Shown piece by piece: positions 31,408 through 41,500 of a stretch of DNA of 64,000 bases. Origin of the DNA: Aplectana chamaeleonis (lineage: Eukaryota; Nematoda; Chromadorea; Rhabditida; Cosmocercidae); the NCBI GenBank assembly GCA_029168955.1, contig JAPDOI010000133.1, forward strand, positions 366,001 through 430,000. The letters run 5' to 3'. The position numbers and the translations under genes are program-made. Each line of letters opens with the position of its first letter. The first letter of the stretch is position 1. A model generated the notes under the pieces. That model was not told the DNA's origin. It worked only from the letters and a program-made list of their open reading frames with translations, and searched no databases.

Positions 31408-31650
31408 CTACACTCCAACTGTACTTGTTCCAGGTGAATTTTTTCTTCGAGTATCCAACTTGCAGACTATAGTCGGATATCGTACCTTCTCATATATCCG
31501 ACTTCTCGAATGAAAAATCGATTTTTTATCCGACTGAGACAGTCGGATTCTCATCCGATTATTTTATTATGGAACAAATATAACTCCAATCGCAAGCAAA
31601 CGTCGACGCGGATTTGATTTCGTTAACGGTCAGACTCGCGAAATCTATTC

Positions 31651-31887
31651 TCAGGCGATTCTCGGCCCCGAGCCGCACCGAATAGGAATCGGAGCCGCGT
31701 GACAGTTCGGCTCGTTCTCCCAATCTCCGGGCTACTGCTGTTGCTGTTCGGGCCAACCGGAATAGGCCGAACAGAACAGCAGCGGCCCGGAAAGCAACAG
31801 CAGTGGCCCGGACAGCAACAGGAGCCGACTGGCAGATTGGAAAAACGAGCCGAACTGTCAGGCGGCTCGGGGCCGATAATCGCCTGA
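31651..31887. mobile_element. CAG/CTG palindromic MITE, copy 5
   Basis: Well preserved: TCAGGCGATTCTCGGCCCCGAGCCGCACCG at the left, GGGGCCGATAATCGCCTGA at the right, with CAGCAACAG blocks in the middle. It is about 1.8 kb upstream of the RIC-19 start. Confidence 0.8.
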
Positions 31888-32119
31888 GTTGATCGACGGT
31901 ATCGAATATCGGCTAAAGAAGAATATTGAGTAACGAATGATATTATACATGTCCAGATGCAGATCATTTCTTTGAAATATGGAACGCAAACAAAAATCAG
32001 AAATAATTTGATGTTTGTTTCCGATAAAAATATCACCCGATAATTTTTCCGAAATGCGGAACGCGGAACTCCGCTCGTCCATAGTCCCAACCCGCTTCGT
32101 CTTTGGAAGTCTAGCACCA

Positions 32120-32515
32120 AACAGGGCCGGTTATCTAGCACTTTGTAACAGATTGTCGGCCGGGAGCAAGAAAAATCTGTAAAAAACATATCACGCCGAG
32201 AGCTTCAAATCGATTCATAGGTAACCAGGATCGGTCATCTAACACTTTGGAACAGAATGCCGGCCGGGAACAGGAAGAAAAAAACTAGAGAAAATCTTGT
32301 TACGGCGCGAGCAATGAATCGATTTACAGGCAATCAGGGTCAGTGATCTAGCACTTTGGAACAGAATCTCGGTTGACAAAAAGAAAAAAACTCTGAAAAA
32401 TCATGTCACGGCGCGAGCCATAGGCGGCCAGGGTCAGTCATCTAGCATTTTGGAACAGAATGTCGGCCGAGAATGAGAAAAAAACTAAAATATCACGTGA
32501 CATGGCGAGCTTCGA
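32120..32515 (+). repeat. Four tandem ~100-bp repeats
   Basis: Units start at about 32123, 32230, 32340 and 32430 with GGtCAGTCATCTAGCACTTTGGAACAGAATGTCGGCCG, followed by an A-rich linker and CACGGCGCGAGC. The third unit has lost part of its end. Non-coding tandem array upstream of ric-19. Confidence 0.75.
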
Positions 32516-32519
32516 ATCC

Positions 32520-33130
32520 TATTAATAAGAATATTTTAATAATGATAAATAATATTCTAAAGCCTTTTTTTCGAGCAAATATAAATTTTGATGTAATAAG
32601 TTTTGCTAAGACTGTTTGCTATAGACAGATGAAATCATATGAAAACAAGGAAAATTAGTGAACGGTTACTATAGGAATTTTTTCATTTATTTATTCGCTT
32701 ATTCACCATTTCCAGTGAAAGCGCCAATTTAATAAATGTCCAACAGAGCAAATGAAGATATTTCAAAACGAAGAAAAAACACAAAGAGAGAATATAAGCA
32801 ACAATAGATAGGACATGTATAATAATAGGAAACTTTCTCTTCAAAAAACTACCTTCATGCGAAACAAAAAAAAAATCGACAAAAACCTACGCACAACTAA
32901 TTCTTTGCTATGCTAGCTGCCTTCCACTATGAAACACCTAACTTGTTTTGTCATATTCTACTGATTTTCAACACGAAAAAAAAAATTGAAAATGCAGAAA
33001 AAAAATTGTCCAAACCTGGTATTACTCTCATAATGTCGCGTCGCCATCGCGTCGTCCCGTCAGCAAAAAAAAAGTCGGACTTCCAGTGTATAGAAATAAG
33101 TGTAGCAATAACCCGTGGATAGTCAGTCAA
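32520..33130. other. AT-rich intergenic DNA, nothing recognised
   Basis: No open frame with splice context and no repeat matched elsewhere in the window. Confidence 0.4.
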
Positions 33131-33134
33131 TATC

Positions 33135-33350
33135 AATCCGCTCTATGACGTCATCGAGCTGAGAACAGCTGATTTTCGCAGCCGGCCGCTGGGAGCACAA
33201 TACAGGGAGGCCGATTTCTCCTTGTGTGGTGGCCGCCGGCGGCCACTCGTTATCGATATTTGCCTGGCATCGTGCCAAGCCCCACCCTTGAAGCTATGGA
33301 AGGGAGGAGGCGGAGCAGATTCAGAGGAGCTGGAGCACATCGCGCCCGCT
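33135..33350. promoter_or_regulatory. GC-rich island with perfect CRE palindrome
   Basis: A GC-rich 200 bp stands out from its AT-rich surroundings between two divergent genes. It carries TATGACGTCATCG (full TGACGTCA site at 33147), TTGCCTGGCATCGTGCCAAG (NF1-like half sites), GGCCGCCGGCGGCC and a CCGCCTCC-type box on the minus strand. It may be a promoter or first non-coding exon of ric-19 or of the other strand; no TATA or initiator was identified. Confidence 0.35.
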
Positions 33351-33669
33351 TATGACAGCAGCCTGCTGCCTGATGACTTCGAAATTTGAAGACGAAAACA
33401 AAAAGGTTAGCCGGTCACAGACAAGCAGAAGAACTTTGAAGATTGAGTTTCTATTGAGTTATAGGGACCTTCCGAAAACTAAAGAAAGCAAACATTATTG
33501 CATACTATTGATTGGATTATTCTTTTTCCTATAGCACAATGTCCTCCAGCCAAATAACCTTTTTTACAAAAATTTTGAATGATTTGATTAATTAAAACTT
33601 TTTTAATGATTTTTAAAATAATTTTAATAAATGTTTGATTAAATAATTGTTTTTAAGATAAAGAACCAT

Positions 33670-33942
33670 ATACTGTGCTTCTCTGGGCCAAAATCAGGTC
33701 CGCAATTGCGTCTCGACACGCTTTGCGGCCGCACGCGCTCAAATCAGCGCCAAAGCCGACTCGATATGACTTTTTTATATAATTTCCTCCATTTTTTTCT
33801 AGTTTCCAGTTTCTAAAACTCACCAAGAGTCAACAGATCGGCGGCTGTGGCGCTGGAAACGATTCCGACTTGAAAGCGCGCGGCCGCGAAGCGTGTCGAG
33901 AAGCAATTGCGGACCGAAATTCGGCCCAATGAAGCACAGTAT
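33670..33942. mobile_element. TA-flanked MITE, CTGTGCTTCTCTGGGCC family, copy 1
   Basis: TACTGTGCTTCTCTGGGCCAAAATCAGGTCCGCAATTGCGTCTCGACACGC at the left is inverted as GCGTGTCGAGAAGCAATTGCGGACCGAAATTCGGCCCAATGAAGCACAGTA at the right, with TTTGCGGCCGCACGCGC and the AAAGCCGACTCGAT arms inside. TA on both sides is the Tc1/mariner-type target. Copies: 38087-38332, 41762-42045. Confidence 0.85.
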
Positions 33943-34260
33943 GAATGATGTATGTCCTTCCCCCCTTTTTAATTCAATTTTTCAATTATTTTCTCCCATT
34001 TTTTTAGTATCTGAATCATTATTTAGCTAAGAAATGTTCTGTAGCTATACACAATCGAAGCGTTATTCATGCTATTGAAATAAGTTTTCCAAAAGGAAAA
34101 TATCAGAGCCAAATATCATTTTGTGAAACTTAAACTAAAAAAAAATGCCCAAAGATAATTAGATTATTCATGGAAATACACAAAAAGAACCTCAGAATCC
34201 AGGACGGGTAGAAAGTTTTCGTAGGAAGAGGGGCCCTGGTTTAGACAACCCCTCACTATA

Positions 34261-34476
34261 TATAAAGTCTGTCCGCCCACGCTGTCGGCGTGCGTGTCAG
34301 GTGACCTTTGCAGAGGCACAGTCTTCACACGGCTGCTATCAGTTCACTGGGAAATTACTCACAGATCGACTAATATTCCTGCTAGTCGATTCACAAGTTA
34401 AAAAAATGCCTTCACGACGACAGCATGACACGCACGCCGGCCGCGTGGGCGGACAGTATCATTCGGACTGACTTTA
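34261..34476. mobile_element. MITE, GTCCGAAT family, copy 5
   Basis: TATAAAGTCTGTCCGCCCACGCTGTCGGCGTGCGTGTC at the left; GACACGCACGCCGGCCGCGTGGGCGGACAGTATCATTCGGACTGACTTTA at the right. A clean copy flanked by TA. Intergenic between ric-19 and the SNIP1-type gene. Confidence 0.8.
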
Positions 34477-34689
34477 CTTGGCTCCGATTTTAATAATCGC
34501 TATCGAATACTTAAACATGTTCGATTCCATAGTCGAGAGTCGAGTCGATAGAAAAATTTTACGAGTGGAAAAAGGTATAAACGCCACGTCGTTGCAAACA
34601 CGGTGTGCTGCAATGGCTTTTGCAGAAATGACTATAGCATGCAAGACAGAAATCTGTTTCGCGCGCGGGCTTGCAACGCGACTTCACGT

Positions 34690-34925
34690 CCTCTGAGAAA
34701 TTTTGCCTCGGTAATTCCGGGAAACCCTCAACTCTGCCGCGATAATTCCGCGGTAGTATCGCAGTGACTGTAGTCATCACTGTGCCGCGACGAGTCTGTT
34801 GCAGTATGCTCGCCTCGGCAGCTCCGCGAGATTGCCGCGATAGTGCTTCAATGGTACCTGAGCGGTTCCGCGTTGGAACCGCAACGGCTCCGCGATGATG
34901 CATAAGCAAACCACCGATCGCTGAA
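34690..34925. repeat. CGCGG-rich repeat block
   Basis: CTGCCGCGATAATTCCGCGGTAGTATCGCAG, ATTGCCGCGATAGTGCTTC and GGTTCCGCGTTGGAACCGC are the same vocabulary as 10730-11180 and 1580-1700. The minus-strand open frame across it is not credible as a gene. Confidence 0.5.
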
Positions 34926-35089
34926 CTATTTCTACCAGAGTCAGCCGCGCAATAATGTAGTAGATTCACCAAACCAGAGCCAGACTGAGCATCCTTTTGA
35001 ACAGATGCCGATATCGGCTAAGTATGTACCATGGAAAATTTATACTGTAGGGGAGTTCGAAAACAAGCAGAATTGTGGTAAGAGCGACT

Positions 35090-35515
35090 AGACATCATGG
35101 GTGGTCACTAAGATGCCGAATTGAGAACGAGTCCGAAGGAACTATAGTTGTTCCAAATAAATGCGGCGTTTTGTCTTCTTGAAAACTGTAATCCATGATT
35201 CTACGGTCCGTAGGAACGAATGGGAGAGTACAAAATAGACTTAATGGGTTGTCCGTGTAGGAACTACGGGCAGTGGCTAAGATGCCAGCTGTGAGAGCAC
35301 TGAGGAATCACCGAACTTTACGTGGACGGGATCAAGTGACCGTTTACCTCATGGGTGGTCAAAAAAAACTAAACTCGAGCTTCATGGGCCCTCTGTAGAT
35401 CATAAACAAGGGTTGGCGGAGCATTCCATTTCATTGGTGGTTAGTGATTTGAACCGTATGAACGATTCGGGGAGTACTATTACCTAACGGGTGGTCTCAA
35501 AAGCTTGAATGTTTG
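35090..35515 (-). repeat. CCACCCATGAAG minisatellite, array 2 (inverted)
   Basis: Inverse cores: CATCATGGGTGGTCAC (35094), CTTAATGGGTTGTCCG (35250), CCTCATGGGTGGTCAA (35347), CTTCATGGGCCCTC (35382), TTTCATTGGTGGTTAG (35428) and AACGGGTGGTCTC (35488). Spacing is irregular, with unit losses. It is immediately followed by a CAG/CTG MITE. Confidence 0.7.
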
Positions 35516-35521
35516 CTTTAC

Positions 35522-35721
35522 TCAGGCGATTCTCGGCCCACAGACGCCAGGGATTTCGGGTGCTCTACCAACCTGCGAGTCGGCTTCTGTTGCTGTCCGA
35601 GCCACAGCTATTAGTTTTCAGACTTCTCCAGTTCAACCGAACAGCAACAGCAGTGGCCCGGAGATAGGGAGAACGAGCTAAACTGTTATTGTTCGGTGCG
35701 GCTCGGGGCTAGAGCTTACCC
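35522..35721. mobile_element. CAG/CTG palindromic MITE, copy 6
   Basis: Starts TCAGGCGATTCTCGGCCC directly after the CATGGGTGGTC array at 35090-35515, contains CTGTTGCTGTCCGAGCCAC and CAGCAACAGCAGTGGCCCGGAGA, and ends near GGCTCGGGGCTAGAGC. The right end is degraded. Confidence 0.7.
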
Positions 35722-35905
35722 AGGTAGATCGTAGTTCAATTGGACAACAAGGGTCACCCAAAGGACATTCATAGACCCGAGTTGGCGCTAGCCAGAGGCA
35801 TATATGGCTAAGAAGCAATGACTGATGTGAAGTGTGAATCCCTCGGGTCATCGACAAGTTCTTCAATGCGTTGCACATAAACCTAGGTAACAATCTACAT
35901 AACAT

Positions 35906-36044
35906 CGGCATGGTTCGGGAAGAGACTTCGCGTGCATTGTTGAAGGATGGCGCCAATTCGGTGCACCTATGTTATGGCACATGGCACCATGTTTGCGCCA
36001 ACTTTCAACAGTGAACGCGAAGTCTCTTCAGGATCCATGCCGAC
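35906..36044. mobile_element. Short palindromic MITE (GGCATGGATCCTGAAGAGACTTCGCG)
   Basis: GGCATGGTTCGGGAAGAGACTTCGCGTGCATTGTTGAA at the left matches the reverse of TTCAACAGTGAACGCGAAGTCTCTTCAGGATCCATGCC at the right; GGCGCCAATTCGG lies in the centre. About 140 bp, single copy. Confidence 0.8.
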
Positions 36045-36049
36045 GTTAT

Positions 36050-37280
36050 ATAGAATGTGTACTTTTCAAATTCATATTTTTGTACTAAAGAGTCGATTCA
36101 ACTGAATATCTGGTTTACGGGCGCTAATTTGTCCTCGAAAGTAAAGCAAATATACTATATTAATCTTATCAGTATTTATATCAAAAAAATATTGATCTTA
36201 AACTCTTACAGAATGTGATCGATTTTTTCAGTTAGTTTTTTTTCTAGTCAAAATATCTGAGCCAGATTCAGATTTTATTTATTTATATATAATGATTGAC
36301 AAGATGAAAAGAATAATATAATGGTAATAGTGTTGGCAGTACCTAGATTTCGTAATTTCTCACTTAGATATGTTCAATAAACAGTGAAATTTCATTTAAT
36401 CACTTCTTAACCATGCGAACCATCTCTGTCTCCTATCAGTAAGCCCTGTTCAGCAAATTTCTTATCACTAAAGCACTAAAGCGCCATGTCCGAAACTAGG
36501 CGTGAGAGTGGGTGTGTCTCATGTGTAACCACGACCCATGCACTGAATCTGACGGAGCGTTTTTTAAATTTTCACGTTTCCGTGAGCTAATCACAGCTCT
36601 CTCCTTTTTAATGAGTTTGCCGTTTTGTTTTATGTTCCAGCTCGATTTCACAGCTTCCTTTCGATAGAGATATCTGTAAACTCCGGAGAACATGAGGTTT
36701 GGATAGGGCTTGCAACATTTTTTTTGGCTTTTTGGCCCAGTTCCAGTCGGTAATCCAAATCGTCAGGATTTCAAATCAAATATGCTCTGATTAGGTGTCA
36801 AATGGCATAGTTTACCTGATTTAAATTTATATCAAAATCGAAATTTCGAGGGGCGAAATCACGGAACCGTTTTGCCCGCTTTTCAAATCCTTGTGGTTTT
36901 CGATTTTCTTTTCAAAATTTCCAGGAAATCGCCTCATCAAAATTAACCTTCAAACAGAATTTTGCGCATAATCTGATCTCTCTATACTATTCCTGAGATT
37001 CTCAAAACAGATGTTGGCGTTTTCATTCCCTTTTTTGACGAATATTGCCGAAATAAGGTACGATTTTATGGAAGAAGAATATTGCTCAGTGAATGAATTT
37101 GTGTATTCACTCTTCATACGTCTGAAATACTTTGAATGAATTGCATTTTCTGATAATTTGAACCTCCATGTTATTGAAAATTCAGTTTTCTACAGTTTTA
37201 GGTAGAGGAAAATGTTTATTTTGAACTTTTTGGAGATGAAACTCAGGTATTTTAGGACAAAAAATTCAGAATACCTTAAT
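36050..37280. other. Intergenic DNA upstream of the SNIP1-type gene, nothing clear
   Basis: AT-rich, with a T-run at 36715 and weak open frames only. No repeat match within the window was found. Confidence 0.4.
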
Positions 37281-37283
37281 AAC

Positions 37284-37504
37284 TCGGACACTCGCAGTTG
37301 TGTTCCGCCAGACCGCTGCTGGTTGTGCTTCTTTCGGGGCAAACGCCAGGTCTTTCGGGTGAATCAGAATGTGTTTCGAAGAAAACCAGGCGTCAAAGAA
37401 AGCGCCGAAGTGCGATGTCTCGGAATAAACGGCCTACGTTTCTGTGTAACGCGAATCCGGTTTCAAACGGCGGCGGTCTGGCGGAACAAAACTACTAGTA
37501 TCTG
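37284..37504. mobile_element. MITE, CTCGCAGTTGTGTTCCGCCAGACCG family, copy 3
   Basis: Begins CTCGGACACTCGCAGTTGTG and ends CGGTCTGGCGGAACAAAACTACTAGTATCTGA, an inverted pair. The GTTTCGAAGAAAACCAGGCG segment is in the opposite orientation to copy 1, as expected for a palindromic family. It lies 1.1 kb upstream of the SNIP1-type gene. Confidence 0.7.
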
Positions 37505-37509
37505 AAAAG

Positions 37510-38050
37510 TGGTACTTTGCCAGGGTCTGGGCGGGTTCGCTACCGGACGGTATGGGGCAGAGGGGCATCGTCAAAATTCTGGTCCAAAATTGAAAATTCT
37601 TACTTTTTAGGGGGGGGTCGCAAAATTCTTGAACCGATTTCTCTCCTACAAGGAAGGGGTTTGTATGAGCTCCCGACTTTTTTGTTCAAAAATTTTGGTC
37701 ATCTAGAGGGGGTCGTAGCTCCGCCAAGGTCGACTTTAACGCCCAGCTAGAGTCTGATTACGGCTGAAGTAAGAATAATGAACCTGGGTGCTGGTAGAGG
37801 AATTAGTACGGGGCGGGGCTATCCCTTTCGTTGACCTATTGGAGTTCAGCACGATTGTGACGAGGCACGAAGGGGTTGGCGGGGGTCATAATTTTTTTTG
37901 GCCCACATTTTGTAAATGTGTTGAAGAGCATCATAAGAATTTTAGACAGAATTCCCCCTGAGGGGGATTTGCGGACATTTTTCGAAAGATTTGGTCAATA
38001 GGAGGGGGGGTCGTAGCTCCGTCCAGGTTGGTAACAGAGCCCTGCTGTAC
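37510..38050. repeat. GGGGGGTCG / GGTCGTAGCTCC repeat
   Basis: GGGGGGGGTCGCAAAATTCTTG, GGGGGTCGTAGCTCCGCCAAGGTC (37709) and GGAGGGGGGGTCGTAGCTCCGTCCAGGTTG (38003) are repeated; TTTTGGTCATCTAGAGG and TTTGGTCAATAGGAGG precede the latter two, giving a ~295-bp direct duplication. Same motif class as 4860-5360 and 6430-7160. Confidence 0.5.
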
Positions 38051-38086
38051 TGTGACTGGTAGAGGTCTATCTACTCTTGAGGCAGT

Positions 38087-38332
38087 GTATTGTGCTTCTC
38101 TGGGCCAACTTCCGGTCTGCAATTGCGTCTCGGCACGCTTTGCGGCCGCGCGCTTCGGAGACTCTAGGTGGGTTTTGGTATTTGGAAACTGAAAAAAAAT
38201 TGAAGAAACTGTATAAAAAGCCACATTGAGTCGGCTTTGGCGCTGGAAACTCAACCGACTCGAGCGCGTGCGGCCGCAAAGCGTGTCGAGACGCAAATGC
38301 GGACCGGAGTTTGGCCCACAGAAGGACAGTAT
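38087..38332. mobile_element. TA-flanked MITE, CTGTGCTTCTCTGGGCC family, copy 2
   Basis: TATTGTGCTTCTCTGGGCCAACTTCCGGTCTGCAATTGCGTCTCGGCACGC at the left; GCGTGTCGAGACGCAAATGCGGACCGGAGTTTGGCCCACAGAAGGACAGTA at the right. Ends 260 bp before the first SNIP1 exon. Confidence 0.85.
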
Positions 38333-38595
38333 ATTGCTCGACAGAGGGACTCAAACTTCATCCTCAAACAAGCTGGGACTCTTGAATACAAAACGTGAGG
38401 TGCAGCTGGATTTTCCCCGAAGATCGCGTACTGTTTTCGCACCAAACCAACTATAACCCATGGTTTGCCGTTCATGAATCCCAGCATGGTACCCAAAGCT
38501 GCATGTTAATCCTAAACCGCATATGTTGTTCTCAAATTCAAACTTTGACTATTTTTTGTACAAAACCTTAGTTAGAAACCCACCCCTTGCAGGGT

Positions 38596-41500
38596 ATGTC
38601 AACGAAGAAACGTCGTCATAACTCGTCCGGCGACGATATCGACGGTGAGCCGATTCCATCCGATCCAGAAGAACGCAGAGGAGTCGAGGCTGCCGTCAAA
38701 CGTCCCAGGTCTAAACCTAACGAGTCATCGAAACACGAAAGCCCTAAAAAAGCGCCGGTGGACACGCGTAAAAAGTCACCGGAGAGGGAGGAAAAGGACG
38801 AGCAGAGCTCCTCGGACAGCAGCAGCAGTAGCAGTTCATCCAGCTCATCCGACTCGGAGGACAGCAGCTCGGATTCCGAAAGTAAGGCTACTATAATATA
38901 TACGTATAGTCAGGTCCGTGGCTTGTTTCCTCAAGAAAAACAGTCAAATCTCACCCGCGGCTGGCCCTGCGGTCGCGTGCGCCGGCCAGCCAATCGATTT
39001 AGGCCAAGAGAAGAGCGCAGCTGACCAGCTTACCATACCGCCAGCAGCTGGTGAGATTTGAATTGTCCGCGCCAGCCGAGGGTGAGATTTAAATGTTTTT
39101 TTTTCATTGAGGAAGCAGGCCATGGACCGAACTGTATTTAACTTAGTATACCTGTAGGTCGTAAGTCTTGATATTGTTCCAGGCTCCCGAAGCGTATCTC
39201 CGCCGCCGGCAGCGTCAAAGAAACCCGTGGAAGAAAGCTCAAAGAGCAAATCTACTTCTCAGTCTGGTGAGACTTTGTCGGCCGTTTATACTTCCGCCGC
39301 CATGTGGCGCGACGAACTGCAATCCTATAGTATCCACTGAGACCGCGCCGCGGGATCCATATGACAGGAAAGTACATTGCCACGCCGCGCCATTCGTCGG
39401 GAGTATAAACGACCCCATAGGGACGTGTCTAATTTCCTCAAAGTGCATGTTCCAGATGAAAAAGTTCGTCAGTCTCGCGCTAGTGAGAAAAAGGTATCCA
39501 AAGAAGCGTCGCCTCCTGCGAGAAAGAGGTGATTTCTGGTCAGTGTTAACAATAATTGAGCTAGTTTCATCTTTTATATTGCAGATCGTCATCGAAAGAT
39601 CAGAAGTCTACTGCACACAAGTCAAAGGAGCAGTCATCAAAGTCCAGTGAGAAGATGAAGGAGTTGGTCTCACGTCTTGCTTTGCATTTTAATTGATGAC
39701 ACTTCTCTAATAATGTACAGTTCTTTATTAAGTTGCTAAAGTCAAGCAGTTATTGATCATTGAAATCGACTGAGTAGACTTTCACTGAACCTATGCCATG
39801 ACTTCCCAAGTTTCAGGTCATCTCCTCCTCGTCAGCGGAGCAGACGCAGTCGTTCTAGGTCCAGAAGTCCTCCTCCTGCCAAAACTGAGAAGAAGAGAGA
39901 GAAAGCTGAGCCGTCGAGGAGCAGTCGTCGTTCGAGGTGACCAGCTATACCTCAATTTTTTTTTGCCTTGGTTGGCTTACTAGATACTTTTTTAGTTCAC
40001 CAGAAAGAAGGCGATCGCGTTCTTTGGAAAAGGACACTTCACAGCGGAAGTCGAAGCAGTCGCGCGACGATACGGAGTCAAGGAGTGCTACTAGACGCTC
40101 ACCGCCCAGGTGACTCATCTCAGTCATTGCATGAAGTCGGCACGGATTGCACTGACACTTTACAGTTCATCTACGCAATCGCGTTCAGTCCGCGAATTGC
40201 GCGCTGATTGCGAAAGCGTGTGGTTTCGAGGATGCCCAGACAAGAATGTCGGATCGCCCGCCGCAGCGAAAAGAGTCAAAACCCACCCGGGTGCACCGAA
40301 ATCCCTGTCTGAGGATCCTCGAAGCAACGCCGCAACACGCTTTTGCAATCAGCGTGAACTTTGCGGACTGAACGCGTTTGCGTAGATGAACTGTAGGTTT
40401 CTTATTGTGAGTCGACGCAAACTCGGTGGGGAGTCGCAGCTTCAGGCTCTGCGCGAGAGAGGGAGAGAGAGGGGGGGGGGCGCAGGCGCTGATTTAAAGT
40501 TTCAATCCAATCTGAGATCTTAGCAGAAAATAGAAAAAATAAAACTGCTGTGAGGCGAGGGGTTCGAAGAAGGTGAAAAAGTTACTTTATCGGATCGGAG
40601 CCTTAATAGGGTGAAGCGAATTGAAGATTTTCAAACCTCTCAGCTTTGGTCTTTCGCCCAAGTGCGATGTACCGGTCGAAAGTCCGAATCCTTTTCTGTC
40701 TAACGCGACTTCTCACTGGGGGGGGGGTACAAATCCTGCTCATTCGCGAAATATATGCTATCATTCACTGATAATCTTCAGCACTGAGCAACTTGGAGTG
40801 TTTCTATCTACTCTGAGCTGAACCACCTAACACACCAGAGTTGACAGGATATCTGAGGCACCTGAGAACTATATAGATAATAGCGTTTGCGAAAATTTCC
40901 GACGGAGAGTAGTTATTGATTTTTAGCGGCTTTATGATTTTGCAACTTCGGTCTTTTCTGGCTTATCCGAGAAGTTTTGGCCGCGGAAGTTTGAAGTTAG
41001 GTATAATGGCCATGCCCCTTCTCAATAGTAATTTTTTCGTCAATTTGTCATAGATTTTTCGAAAGGCGATAAAATCTCAATAGTAATTTTTCGTCAATTT
41101 GCCATAGATTTTTCGAAAGTCGATAAAAATGACGAAAATCGGAATTTCAAAAAAAAAGATCGATAATTGACGAGGAAAAACACTATTGAGTGGGGACTTG
41201 GCCACTATACTTATCTTTGGAGCTTCGAGCCCAACACTTGTTGAATAAGCCAGAAAAGACCGAGGTTCTGAAATCACAAATTTCGCTAAAAATCAATAAT
41301 TACGTTCAGTCGAAATTTTCCGCAAACCATTACCTAGTTCTAATGTGGCTCAAAGATTCTCCTGTCAACTGAGACCTCAGAGTAAGTGAAAGCTCGCTCG
41401 CAGATGCTCAGTACTGAAGATTACCACTGATTATAGCATATATTTAGCGAGTTGGCCCAAGTGGAAGGAAGCGTTTGACAGAAATGAATTTGTGCTTTTG

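Noticed and set aside
39645..39690. SNIP1 exon 4 read through to the TGA at about 39690 as the end of a short gene
   Set aside because: Later exons continue the RS reading in compatible phase up to the FHA domain; the true donor is probably at about 39641, although weak.
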